Shown here piece by piece: positions 28,226 to 36,661 of a DNA stretch of 55,241 nucleotides; within the stretch, counting starts at the first letter, position 1, and each line of letters begins with the position of its first letter. The DNA is taken from the NCBI RefSeq assembly GCF_007559425.1, contig NZ_VMHE01000015.1, positions 1 to 55,241 of the forward strand, read 5' to 3'. The DNA comes from Allobacillus salarius. Its GTDB lineage: Bacteria; Bacillota; Bacilli; Bacillales; Alkalibacillaceae. The position numbers and the translations under genes are program-made. The notes beneath the pieces are model-generated. The model was not told the DNA's origin. It did no database searches and saw only the letters and a list, made by a program, of their open reading frames with translations.

Positions 28226-28879
28226 ATGAAACTATGGCGAAATATTATTGTTATAACTCTAGTTATAACTGGAATCCTATTCATCGGAACTCCCTTTATA
28301 AAGAATTATATTATAAATCATAATATGAATAATTCACTAAATGAAATGGAAGAGTTGGACAGTAATGAATTAGCAGCTAATCGTAAAAACAAAGAATATA
28401 GCGAGGAAGTAACTGAATTGCCAAGTAATGTAGATGTCTTCAAAAGTTTGAAATTTGAAGGAAATCCAGTAGCATTTCTATACTTACCTAGAACGGGTTT
28501 GAAACTTCCAATATACGGGAGTGTTAACAATACCAATTTACTGCATGGTGCTGGTGAAATGAAAGATTATAGTGAACTAGGAAAAGGTAATTATGCGATT
28601 GCGGGCCACAGAATGAAAGAAGAAGGGTTGTTATTTCACGATATTCCCAGATTAAAAAAAGGGGATGTTATATATGTGACTGATAAAGAAACAATTTATG
28701 AATATAAATTATATGATCCAGAAATCGTATATGAGGATGAAACAGATCTCATTAATGACCGTGACAAAGATGAGATAACATTGCTAACTTGTGATGTACC
28801 AAGCAAGCCACACAATCGAGTGAAAGTGAATGGTGATTTAATTAATACGTATAGTTACACAAATGATTTCTTTGATTGA
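28226..28879 (+). CDS. Sortase (class A-like transpeptidase)
   Basis: Membrane-anchored cysteine transpeptidase that cleaves LPXTG between Thr and Gly and joins the protein to peptidoglycan. The 217-residue protein has an N-terminal membrane helix (about 7-25), a variable stalk and the sortase barrel. The catalytic histidine is H128 in AIAGHRMK, the cysteine C189 in TLLTCDVP, and the arginine about ten residues later in HNRVKV. The RBS aaaaggagc lies just upstream of ATG. It follows the adhesin in the same direction and presumably serves it; a housekeeping sortase may exist elsewhere. Confidence 0.93.
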   Translation: MKLWRNIIVITLVITGILFIGTPFIKNYIINHNMNNSLNEMEELDSNELAANRKNKEYSEEVTELPSNVDVFKSLKFEGNPVAFLYLPRTGLKLPIYGSVNNTNLLHGAGEMKDYSELGKGNYAIAGHRMKEEGLLFHDIPRLKKGDVIYVTDKETIYEYKLYDPEIVYEDETDLINDRDKDEITLLTCDVPSKPHNRVKVNGDLINTYSYTNDFFD

Positions 28880-29010
28880 TATGCTCGCATTTAATCATCT
28901 CATTATAATAAGACTTATTCTCGTTAGTTAAAATGATATGCTCCTTTCATGCGAAATTAATTTTTAAGTGTCTACTTTAAAGGGAGCACGTCACTTTACG
29001 GTATAGCTAA

Positions 29011-29931
29011 TTATACTGCTCCTACCATTTGAATGTGTCCAGGTAAAACAGATATAACTGTAGGTGTTGTCGTATATATTTCACCGTCCATATCGACATC
29101 CATTTTCACCTTTGTTTCAATCTCTACTTTTTCCACTTGAAAATGATCTAATTCTTCAAGCTGGTCAGGATCTACCTGCTGATTATTCAATGAAAATATT
29201 TCTCGTAACGAGTCTAAGTTAGTGTTCTTAGCAATCAACACGTCTAACAGACCATCGTGTGGGAACAGTTTTCTAATTGCTATCTCTTTCGTACCAATAA
29301 AGTTGCCATTTAATACAAAAATCAATCTTGCTTCTCCGTCATATTCGCCCTCACTGGTCTTCACCTGGTAAGAAAAAGATGTTGCCTGATTCAATGTTTT
29401 TAAAGTACTCACAAAATAACTGAGTACGCCAAGGTTATCCTTTTGTGCATCATCAGTGTTTTTTGAAGTTTCAGCAACAAGTCCGATGCCCCAGAAGTTG
29501 AGGAAGTAATCATTGTTTGCCTGGCAAATATCTGTAGAAACTAACTCTCCATTTACAATGGACTGTGCAGCCAATTTTAGATTTTGTGGCATACCTAGTG
29601 TTCTACTGAAATCATTAGAAGTGCCACCTGGTAATATAGCAACAGCCGGTCTCTTCTCTAACTGAGCGATACTGTTAATAACTAAATGGACCGTCCCGTC
29701 TCCTCCAAGCACAATAATTAGATCAACATTGGCGCCTTTTGATTTGCATACTTCTTTCAAATCATCTGGACTAGAAGTTGCAATGATTGTTAGTTCTTTT
29801 ATCTTTTGAGATAATATCGGGATTGTTTGCGATAAATTTTTTCCAATAACATTAGCCTTTTCTTCAGCTTTGTATACAAGAATTGCATTGTTCCATTTCT
29901 CCATGTTTACACTCTCCGTTTCAACTTGCAT
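29011..29931 (-). CDS. Diacylglycerol/lipid kinase, YegS/BmrU-like
   Basis: Soluble lipid kinase family (DagK catalytic fold) phosphorylating diacylglycerol or a related lipid. GGDGTVHLVINSI lies near residue 75 and LPGGTSNDFSRTLGMP near residue 100; the C-terminal part has FPHDGLLDVLI and VDMDGE, all typical. Length of 306 residues is normal. ATG 29931 has aaggggaa upstream; an ATG 27 bases later also has a GGAG site. The housekeeping homologue DgkB usually sits with gatB-type genes, so this may be a paralogue. Physiological substrate not shown. Confidence 0.87.
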   Translation of the reverse strand: MQVETESVNMEKWNNAILVYKAEEKANVIGKNLSQTIPILSQKIKELTIIATSSPDDLKEVCKSKGANVDLIIVLGGDGTVHLVINSIAQLEKRPAVAILPGGTSNDFSRTLGMPQNLKLAAQSIVNGELVSTDICQANNDYFLNFWGIGLVAETSKNTDDAQKDNLGVLSYFVSTLKTLNQATSFSYQVKTSEGEYDGEARLIFVLNGNFIGTKEIAIRKLFPHDGLLDVLIAKNTNLDSLREIFSLNNQQVDPDQLEELDHFQVEKVEIETKVKMDVDMDGEIYTTTPTVISVLPGHIQMVGAV

Positions 29932-30036
29932 ATCATGTTCCCCTTTAGGATTATTGGGAAACTTTGTTGCGGGTTGTGTTAAAGAAGAAAGATTAATTTA
30001 AAAGGTTCGCAAAGGACTAACCATAAAAAATAAAAA

Positions 30037-30069
30037 GGCTTCTCGTTGTTTTAAAACATTTGAGAAGCC
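30037..30069 (-). terminator. Orphan hairpin upstream of the lipid kinase (possible attenuator)
   Basis: ggcttctc (30037-30044) and gagaagcc (30062-30069) form an 8-bp stem around the palindrome gttttaaaac. On the minus strand the stem is followed by tttttattttttatgg. It lies 106 bp before the kinase start with no minus-strand gene upstream, so it would act as a leader attenuator or is a relic. The remaining 29932-30259 shows only a TATAAT at 30222-30227, the probable -10 of the next gene. Confidence 0.5.
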
Positions 30070-30259
30070 CTTAATATTTATTCTTGTAAATAATCTAATG
30101 GACTATACCTAATAGCAGAGAAGTTAAATAAAGTGGCCGAGTAAATTGAATCATATTAGAACTAACTATATTTCTAAGAATGTCCTATTTAGACTCACTT
30201 CCTTTTCCGACAAAATCTTAGTATAATAGATTTATCATCAAATTAAAGGAGGAGCTAAA

Positions 30260-30538
30260 ATGGAAAAAAGTGAATTCAATATGATTATTCAAGCAATTCG
30301 TGAATTGTCTGACAAAATCGATGGAGTTGAAACGAGATTGAATCAACGAATCGATGGGCTCGAACAAAGAATGGACAGCCTCGAACAAAGAATGGACAGT
30401 TTAGAAGAAAAGGTGGACAAAAACCACGGTGTTGTCACGGGTAAAATTGACCGACTAACAGAAAAAGTAGAATACATCCAAGAGAAAATGATCGATCATG
30501 ATGAGGATATTTTCCGATTGAAAAAAAGAGTTTTATAA
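30260..30538 (+). CDS. Small coiled-coil protein of unknown function
   Basis: A 92-residue, highly charged protein. After MEKSEFNMIIQAIRELSDKI it is one long heptad coiled coil with a recent internal repeat (LEQRMDS twice at about residues 34-47) and no membrane segment. RBS aaaggaggagc precedes ATG and TATAAT lies at 30222-30227. Similar short coiled-coil proteins occur widely in Bacilli and some phages, but I cannot assign a role. It is a single-gene unit. Confidence 0.7.
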   Translation: MEKSEFNMIIQAIRELSDKIDGVETRLNQRIDGLEQRMDSLEQRMDSLEEKVDKNHGVVTGKIDRLTEKVEYIQEKMIDHDEDIFRLKKRVL

Positions 30539-30715
30539 CAATCGAAACAATAATTTATACTACGAGCCTGCTAAATCTACACTATCTACTACGATCTCCA
30601 AGGATAACCTACACATTCATCGCCTATAAATAACACATACTTACTTCATTCCACAAAAATTCTTATTACATTTAATAATTAAGCCGTCATTGACAATAAA
30701 ATCCTACTTTATTTG

Positions 30716-30840
30716 AACCCTTTTAAGTTAAATATGTGCCACGAAGCTCATATATGCGCCTCGGACGATAACTTATGTAGCTAATTTGAGAAAATATGGC
30801 CCCAAAACTTTTATATTTACGACCAAGAGAAGAATATATG
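30716..30840 (-). repeat. Inverted relative of the 21-bp CATATTTT array
   Basis: TATG motifs occur at 30733, 30753, 30774, 30795 and 30837 with a diverged one at 30816, so the spacing is 20 then 21 bp. Read on the minus strand each unit begins CATATTTT or CATATAT and ends in GGGC/GGCG, as in the array at 8758-8925. It lies between the coiled-coil gene and a convergent small gene. The remaining 30539-30715 and 30841-30908 show nothing I can name. Confidence 0.75.
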
Positions 30841-30908
30841 ATCCTTAAAAATGAAGTGAGAAAAGACGTTAGAAGGTGATGCTATCAGCTAGATTCCAGT
30901 CATCCCGT

Positions 30909-31121
30909 TCACCAATAAAGACATTCCGGACAACATTCTACACAACCATTAAATATGCGATAGGGAAAGAGGAGTGTTACACTTTTGATTGCTTCTTGAC
31001 AGTTTTCAAAAGTGCCAATATAAGTTCTTCCATGAACAGGCAAGATAATTCTACAGTCTTCAGTATGTACAGTAAAAATGCCTTTATGATCGGGGCTCTG
31101 TAAATAATAAAATGCAGCCAT
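30909..31121 (-). CDS. Small cysteine-rich protein of unknown function
   Basis: A 70-residue protein. It begins MAAFYYLQSPDHKGIFTVHT, has EDC near residue 22, RTYIGTFENCQEAI in the middle, and ends NGCVECCPECLYW. The regular Cys/His set (HTEDC, C, GC-ECC-EC) suggests a metal-binding fold. An excellent gaggaggt site lies seven bases before ATG, which favours this strand over overlapping open frames. I believe I recognise this C-terminal pattern from small conserved bacterial proteins but cannot name a family. It stands alone next to a repeat array. Confidence 0.75.
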   Translation of the reverse strand: MAAFYYLQSPDHKGIFTVHTEDCRIILPVHGRTYIGTFENCQEAIKSVTLLFPYRIFNGCVECCPECLYW

Positions 31122-31220
31122 CTACTTACCTCCTCACAAAATTTTAAATTTACTGTACATATTCGACTAATTTCAGTAAATTCCTTCATTTTATTGCATT
31201 AAAATGGATATATTAGACAT

Positions 31221-31251
31221 TAAAAAACTGACTCAGTTACCTGAGCCAGTT
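31221..31251 (-). terminator. Terminator of the small hydrophilic gene
   Basis: aactgactcag and ctgagccagtt pair with one mismatch around a ttac loop; on the minus strand six T follow. It lies six bases beyond the stop at 31257. Confidence 0.8.
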
Positions 31252-31256
31252 GTAAT

Positions 31257-31484
31257 CTAGTCGATGTCATCTTGTTTTTTATTATCTTTTTCTTCCCATT
31301 TCCTCTCTGACTGTGATGTTTCTTGGTAGCCTGCTCCGTCTTGATTTTTCAACTCATCAATCTTCAAATCTTCCATTGGTATATCATCCGTGTGTTGTTG
31401 TTCTTTCATTCCGTCTAAGGGTGTTCGTTTTTCGTCATAAACAGAATCCCTTTTTCTATCTGTAGGTTTGTGATCTTTATTCAT
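31257..31484 (-). CDS. Small, very hydrophilic protein of unknown function
   Basis: A 75-residue protein of almost only charged and polar residues (MNKDHKPTDRKRDSVYDEKR at the start, KWEEKDNKKQDDID at the end), predicted to be disordered. ATG 31484 has gaggtg five bases upstream, better than an in-frame TTG three bases earlier. A dedicated terminator follows. Proteins of this style are common in Bacillaceae and some are sporulation- or stress-related, but nothing here proves that. Confidence 0.65.
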   Translation of the reverse strand: MNKDHKPTDRKRDSVYDEKRTPLDGMKEQQHTDDIPMEDLKIDELKNQDGAGYQETSQSERKWEEKDNKKQDDID

Positions 31485-31853
31485 CAAATCACCTCATATT
31501 TCTTGTTTGTTATTGTTTACCTCATTTTCTTAAGTACTAAACGCAGTAAGCCATTTCCTAGTCAGTCTTGTTTCTGGTAACATTTAAGAGAGTGTATTGA
31601 TTTAGTTGGACATTTTTGGATAAAAACATAGAAATATCAGTATGAAATTAATTTTCCATGTAATGTATAGGGTAAAATGTCGGAATTATTGGTAAAATGA
31701 AAAGTAATTAAATAAATACTAGTTGGACGTAGTCATTCTAGCGAATGGCGTATAACCGTTCATCTAATAGATTAGTAGTTTGAGCGTATACTTTGTGTAA
31801 AATACGCCAACGCTGAAGGTAGATTTGTCAGTGGAAGAATTGAAGGAGGAGAA
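31485..31853. other. Non-coding gap before moxR
   Basis: About 370 bp between divergent genes with no credible ORF. The only structure I see is gcgtat and atacgc about 18 bp apart near 31784-31808, plus another ggcgtata at 31747. The moxR promoter should lie here, but I cannot choose one with confidence. Confidence 0.4.
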
Positions 31854-32816
31854 GTGGGGATGGAGCGATCGATTATGACACAGCATTCGAAGATTGAAGA
31901 GCTGTTGACGAATATGGAGAAAGTAATCGTTGGAAAACGAGATACGATTGAATTAACGGTTGTAGCTTTGCTTGCTGGTGGTCACGTGTTATTAGAAGAT
32001 GTACCAGGAGTCGGGAAGACGATGCTTGTCAGGGCATTAGCCAAATCATTGGACTTGGATTTTAAACGAATTCAATTCACGCCAGATTTATTACCTTCTG
32101 ATGTGACAGGTGCTTCTGTCTATAATCAAAAAGACATGACGTTTGAGTTTCTGCCAGGACCGATTTTTGGAAATATTGTTTTAGCGGATGAAATAAACCG
32201 TACATCACCGAAGACTCAGTCGGCTTTGTTGGAAAGTATGGAAGAGCGGAATATAACGGTTGATGGCCAAACGATGGCATTGAAGCAACCGTTTTTTGTC
32301 ATGGCGACGCAAAATCCGATTGAATATGAAGGAACGTACTCTTTGCCAGAAGCTCAGTTAGATCGTTTTTTAATCAAATTAAAACTAGGTTATCCGACGG
32401 AGCAAGAAGAGATCGATATGCTCGGACGCACGACTTCCGTTCATCCGGTCGACCAAATTCAAGCGGTTATGACACAAGAAGAGGTCATTGAATTACAGCA
32501 ACAAGTACAGCAAGTCCATGTCAGCAATAGCATCAAGGAATACATTGTAAAATTGGTTCATCAAACGAGGAATCATCCAATGCTTGAACTCGGTGCGAGC
32601 CCGCGTGCTTCCATCGCTTTAATGCGTGCTTCAAAAAGTTATGCATTTATCCAGGGACGGGATTATGTCGTGCCGGATGATGTGAAATGGCTATTGCATG
32701 ATGTGTTAAGTCATCGTTTGCTTGTCAGCTCAGAAGCTAGATTTGAAGGACGGACGGTTGTTTCGATTTTAGAAGAAATCACAAATAAAACCCGAATTCC
32801 GATGGAACGTGGTTAA
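31854..32816 (+). CDS. yeaC: MoxR-family AAA+ ATPase (YeaC)
   Basis: AAA+ chaperone of the MoxR group. Walker A is GVGKTMLVRALAKSL near residue 50, Walker B VLADEINRT near 110, then PKTQSALLESMEE and ATQNPIEYEGTYSLPEAQLDRF, all typical. The C-terminal lid follows (GASPRASIALMRASK). 320 residues. GTG 31854 and ATG 31860 both have aggaggag upstream; ATG may be used. It overlaps the DUF58 gene; MoxR-DUF58-transglutaminase is a widespread operon thought to assist assembly or maturation of envelope proteins. Confidence 0.92.
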   Translation: MGMERSIMTQHSKIEELLTNMEKVIVGKRDTIELTVVALLAGGHVLLEDVPGVGKTMLVRALAKSLDLDFKRIQFTPDLLPSDVTGASVYNQKDMTFEFLPGPIFGNIVLADEINRTSPKTQSALLESMEERNITVDGQTMALKQPFFVMATQNPIEYEGTYSLPEAQLDRFLIKLKLGYPTEQEEIDMLGRTTSVHPVDQIQAVMTQEEVIELQQQVQQVHVSNSIKEYIVKLVHQTRNHPMLELGASPRASIALMRASKSYAFIQGRDYVVPDDVKWLLHDVLSHRLLVSSEARFEGRTVVSILEEITNKTRIPMERG

Positions 32817-34083
32817 AATGATTGCTTCTATACGTACATTTTTTCGTTTCATTCTTGTATTGTCTCTTGCCGGAATTCTCTTTGCGTACGCGATGTTTCA
32901 AGGGGGATTTGTCAGTTGGTTTTTATTTTTTGGCTTTCTCCCTGTGTTTCTTTATTCGTTATTTTTAACGTTTTATCCATTAAGTTTGTTTAAAGCCGAA
33001 CGTCAATTTAATTCGAGTTATGGAGAAGCAGGACAAGACATTCAAGTAGAAGTGACGTTAAAGCGTTTTTTGCCATTGCCGGTCTTTTATTTAATTATCG
33101 AAGACTCATTGCCTGAGAGTCTAAATTGGAAAGATACCCGTGCGAAAAAGTATCAATTTTTAAGCAAACCGAAAGTGTTAATGAACCGGGAAGCGAAAAA
33201 AACGATTATTTTTCCGTGGTTTAAGCGGAGATTAACTTATCATTATTTACTTGATCATGTACCACGTGGCAAACATGAATTTAGTGCGGTGAAAATTGTT
33301 ACAGGTGATTTTTTAGGGATTATTAAAAAGAGAAAAGTAATAGAAGTTCAAAATGATTTTGCTGTGCGGGCGTGGAATCGAACGACAAAGCTATCCAGTG
33401 GAATGTCAGCGTTTGATGAAGGAAGGCAATCGGCGTTTCTACCTCAGGTGAGACATACGAATGTCGTGTCGGGTGTGCGAGATTATGCTCCTGGCGACCG
33501 TATTTCATGGGTGGATTGGAAAACAACCGCTAAAAAGCAGCGACTTGTTACAAAAGAGTTTGAGCAAGAAAAAAATAAGGACGTAACGGTTTTGTTAAAT
33601 GGAGCTGTAGCGGATCCGAATCGTTGGCTCGCATTTGAAGCGGCTATTGAGTTGTCTCAATCGTTGGCCCGACAGTCGTTAAATTTGTATGGAAATGTTC
33701 AATTTATCCATGCGGGTGCTCTACGAGAAGAATTGATGTTGTCGAATCGAAGGCGGTGTGATGAACAACTAATACACTTATTATCAACAATTCAACCGTT
33801 GCAATCGAGCTCATTTGAGGAGCAGTTGATCAAGGAAGCATCGTTACGTGCGGCTGATCGCAATCTGCTCATTGTATCGGCAGAATTAAATGAGCAAATT
33901 GGAGAATCGGTCTTGCGTTTGAGTCAGCAAGCGAGAGACGTATTGTTTATCTTTATTGCCGGAAAAAAGCAACTGACGGATCAAGAGCATGCGATCATCA
34001 ATCGTTTGGCGCAGAGTCCTGCCGGTTTCCAGTGGCTCTCTGAAGACAATTTGACGAGTGAAATAATCGAGGTGAACGCGTAA
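32809..34083 (+). CDS. yeaD: DUF58 (VWA-like) membrane protein (YeaD)
   Basis: A 424-residue protein with two hydrophobic helices near the N-terminus (about 10-30 and 33-53), a beta-rich linker, then the DUF58 core SGVRDYAPGDRISWVDWKTTAKKQRLVTKEFE (given here in parts at about 222-253). The C-terminal half is a VWA-like fold. It starts within the end of moxR (GTG 32809, or ATG 32818) and its stop touches the next ATG, so the three genes are coupled. Function is known only by association with MoxR. Confidence 0.9.
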   Translation: MVKMIASIRTFFRFILVLSLAGILFAYAMFQGGFVSWFLFFGFLPVFLYSLFLTFYPLSLFKAERQFNSSYGEAGQDIQVEVTLKRFLPLPVFYLIIEDSLPESLNWKDTRAKKYQFLSKPKVLMNREAKKTIIFPWFKRRLTYHYLLDHVPRGKHEFSAVKIVTGDFLGIIKKRKVIEVQNDFAVRAWNRTTKLSSGMSAFDEGRQSAFLPQVRHTNVVSGVRDYAPGDRISWVDWKTTAKKQRLVTKEFEQEKNKDVTVLLNGAVADPNRWLAFEAAIELSQSLARQSLNLYGNVQFIHAGALREELMLSNRRRCDEQLIHLLSTIQPLQSSSFEEQLIKEASLRAADRNLLIVSAELNEQIGESVLRLSQQARDVLFIFIAGKKQLTDQEHAIINRLAQSPAGFQWLSEDNLTSEIIEVNA

Positions 34084-36287
34084 TGCGTTTGAACGGAAAT
34101 CCGACCCATCCTTGGGTAAGTATATTATTATATATCGGCAGTATGTTTTTATTATTCGAATGGATTATACCACTTGAGATCGTTACCGACACAGGTTACG
34201 TTTACGTGTTTTATCTGTTTGTTGCTTACTGTTATTTAATGACGGCAGTCGCTATGCCAGCGTGGGTTCGTTCACCGCTCAAATTGCTCGGACTACTCGT
34301 CGTCATGGATATTTTGTTTTTTGATGCACGTTTTCTATCCGGGGCATGGATGCAGCAATTTCTCGGTGATTTACGCATAAATTTCGAAATGCTTTCTAAC
34401 CGAAGTTGGATGGAATTTACGGCGCAGTTTCGAACATTTCTGTTTTTGATTTTATTGTGGATGTTGAGTTATCTACTTTATTATTGGTTCGCCATCGTGA
34501 AAAGGCCCTTATCTTTTATCGTATTTACGTTTGTTTATTTAACGGTTTTGGACACCTTTACAGAATATAGTGCTGTCTGGTCGATCATCCGTACGTTTGC
34601 AATTGGCGTCGGTGTGCTAGGCATCAGTCATTTATTTAAGTTGGCTGAAGCGGAAAAATTAAAGATTCAATCGTTTCGCATACTTATGAAATGGTTAACA
34701 CCTTTACTCGTCGTTATCATCGTCGGGACATCCATTGGGTATGCTGCACCGAAGTTTAGTCCTCAGTGGCCTGATCCTGTTCCATTTTTACAAGGAACGG
34801 CAGAAGAAGGCTTCAGTGGTGTTGGCTTTCAAGATAAAGTACAACGGATTGGGTATGGAGAAAATGACGAACAGTTAGGCGGCGGGTTTATTGCCGATGA
34901 TACGACAGTGTTTTATGCATCTGCTGAATCCAGTCAATACTGGAAAGTTGAAACAAAGGATCAATACACCGGAAAGGGCTGGAAGCGCACAATCGAAGGT
35001 GATTTTGCTACTGGTTCTCCTGGGGAAACGCTCGCATTGGAAACGTATCCGACAACGGTAACAAGAGAACCAGGTCAATCGAGTATTCAGTTGGTCGAAC
35101 CAGGAAATTTAAATAAACTTCCTTATCGTTATGGAACGGCATCTTTTAGAAATTTACAGGTCGAATACAATCCAGTGACTGGGGAAGTCAATAGCCCGGA
35201 TGAACTGCCGGCCGAGCCGTATAATTTATATGTGGAGCAACCGAAATTCCCTCTTGAACAAATGCAGGCTGTGTCTCCTGCGATGCACACTGTACCTGAA
35301 CCGTACTTGCAGTTACCGGAGACGTTGCCAGACCGAGTATATGAATTAACAGAGGAAATCATTGCGGGTAAAGAAAATCGATACGATCAAGTGAAAGCGG
35401 TCGAGCAATATTTTTCTCGAAATGGATATGTGTATGAAACGAAGGACGTCCCTGTTCCAGATGATGATCAAGATTTTGTCGATCAATTTTTATTTGAAAC
35501 ACAAAGAGGTTACTGCGATCATTATTCGACATCAATGGTTGCGATGCTTCGTTCAGCAGGAATACCAGCTAGATGGGTGAAAGGTTTTACAGGCGGAGAA
35601 ATGACCCAGCAGACAGACCTGGCAAATGACAAAGATTTAACGACGTATGAAGTTCAAAATAATAACGCTCACTCGTGGGTGGAGGTGTTTTTCCCTGATG
35701 TCGGTTGGGTACCCTTTGAACCGACCGTCGGATTTTCCAACCAAACCGAATTTATGGCAGAAGAGGCACCGGAAGATTTAGAGGAAACGGATGAACCAAC
35801 CGAGCAAGAGGAGCAAGAACTTCCTGAACCTGAATTGGACGAAGGTCCTGAAGCACCACAGCCAGAAGAAGAAAGTGATGCCGAAAGTGTGGAAACTGCT
35901 TCTGACTTTTCTGGTTATACGTTGTTAAAATGGGGCATTGTCATAGGGCTTGCTGTGTTAATCATTTGGTTGATTTCACGGTATCGCTTCCGTCTCATGT
36001 CTTATTGGAAGAAAAACAAACTACAACGTAATCATGACCAAGAATCGTTCACAGATGCTTATCAATTCTTATTGAAGCTATTAGAAAAAGAAGGATATGT
36101 AGTTGAAAGTGGTCAGACATTACGAGAATTTTCGAAAAAAGTCGACAGGTTGATTGGTAACACAGATATGTCCGAGTTAACCAATTATTATGAGCGAGCT
36201 GTTTACCGGGAGGAGAATTTGGAAAGTGACCGGGAGGAAATTAATCGGCTATGGTCTCAGATTGTTCGTAATTTGCTAACTAAATAA
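34083..36287 (+). CDS. yebA: Transglutaminase-like membrane protein (YebA)
   Basis: A 734-residue membrane protein. About six helices (residues 10-225) precede an extracellular part with a transglutaminase/protease-like domain. The catalytic Cys is in RGYCDHYSTSMVAMLRSAG (about 478-496), the His in NNNAHSWVEVFF (near 528), and the Asp in DVGWVPFEPT. An acidic Glu/Pro linker (about 565-605), a membrane helix and a cytoplasmic DUF4129-like tail follow. It is the third gene of the MoxR operon. The reaction, whether cross-linking or proteolysis, is not known. Confidence 0.92.
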   Translation: MRLNGNPTHPWVSILLYIGSMFLLFEWIIPLEIVTDTGYVYVFYLFVAYCYLMTAVAMPAWVRSPLKLLGLLVVMDILFFDARFLSGAWMQQFLGDLRINFEMLSNRSWMEFTAQFRTFLFLILLWMLSYLLYYWFAIVKRPLSFIVFTFVYLTVLDTFTEYSAVWSIIRTFAIGVGVLGISHLFKLAEAEKLKIQSFRILMKWLTPLLVVIIVGTSIGYAAPKFSPQWPDPVPFLQGTAEEGFSGVGFQDKVQRIGYGENDEQLGGGFIADDTTVFYASAESSQYWKVETKDQYTGKGWKRTIEGDFATGSPGETLALETYPTTVTREPGQSSIQLVEPGNLNKLPYRYGTASFRNLQVEYNPVTGEVNSPDELPAEPYNLYVEQPKFPLEQMQAVSPAMHTVPEPYLQLPETLPDRVYELTEEIIAGKENRYDQVKAVEQYFSRNGYVYETKDVPVPDDDQDFVDQFLFETQRGYCDHYSTSMVAMLRSAGIPARWVKGFTGGEMTQQTDLANDKDLTTYEVQNNNAHSWVEVFFPDVGWVPFEPTVGFSNQTEFMAEEAPEDLEETDEPTEQEEQELPEPELDEGPEAPQPEEESDAESVETASDFSGYTLLKWGIVIGLAVLIIWLISRYRFRLMSYWKKNKLQRNHDQESFTDAYQFLLKLLEKEGYVVESGQTLREFSKKVDRLIGNTDMSELTNYYERAVYREENLESDREEINRLWSQIVRNLLTK

Positions 36288-36373
36288 GAAAGTTATGCTC
36301 TGTATATTCGGCTTTAGGTCGAAAAATATTATTGAAGTTGATGTAAATGAGAAAATATACGTGAATTTCCCTC

Positions 36374-36402
36374 TTGACGAATCGTGTGGAAGTTTGTAAA
36401 GT
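36374..36402 (+). promoter_or_regulatory. Promoter of the pbuG riboswitch transcript
   Basis: TTGACG (36374-36379) and TAAAGT (36397-36402) are 17 bp apart. Transcription would start near 36409, about 20 bases before the aptamer. Confidence 0.6.
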
Positions 36403-36430
36403 AGAGATGTATTATAAAATTAAACTTGAA

Positions 36431-36605
36431 CACTTCGTATAATATTGGGAATATGGCCCAAGAGTTTCTACCAGACTACCGTAAATGGTCTGACTACGAG
36501 TGATTGTTAATAGCCAAAGCAAAATGGTTTGTTATTATCTAACCAAGCTTATGGTATGTTTGCAATCTTCCTCGTAGCACTCTTGGTTATACCAAGGGTG
36601 CTTTT
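36431..36605 (+). ncRNA. Purine (guanine-type) riboswitch with terminator platform
   Basis: Aptamer at 36431-36502: P1 arms cacttcgta and tacgagtg, J1/2 with tataat, and P2/P3 around gtttctacc and ccgtaaat. All are purine-riboswitch hallmarks. The specificity base in GACTACG is C, so it binds guanine or hypoxanthine rather than adenine. ctacgag of P1 (36494-36500) is perfectly complementary to ctcgtag (36571-36577), the start of the terminator, forming an antiterminator without ligand. Purine excess should stop transcription of pbuG. Confidence 0.95.
36576..36605 (+). terminator. Riboswitch-controlled terminator of pbuG
   Basis: agcactcttgg (36576-36586) pairs with ccaagggtgct (36592-36602) with one wobble, then tttt. 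Its 5' edge overlaps the segment that pairs with P1 of the aptamer. Confidence 0.85.
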
Positions 36606-36661
36606 GCTATTCTTTAGCTCGGATATCCGTAGTGTTTCAAGTGATCGAGGGGGAAATTGCG

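Noticed and set aside
30876..31103. Plus-strand 75-codon open frame opposite the Cys-rich gene
   Set aside because: It is antisense to a frame with a much better ribosome site and conserved-looking Cys pattern.
30977..31189. Second minus-strand frame overlapping the Cys-rich gene
   Set aside because: It overlaps in another frame and runs through the ribosome site and start of the better candidate.
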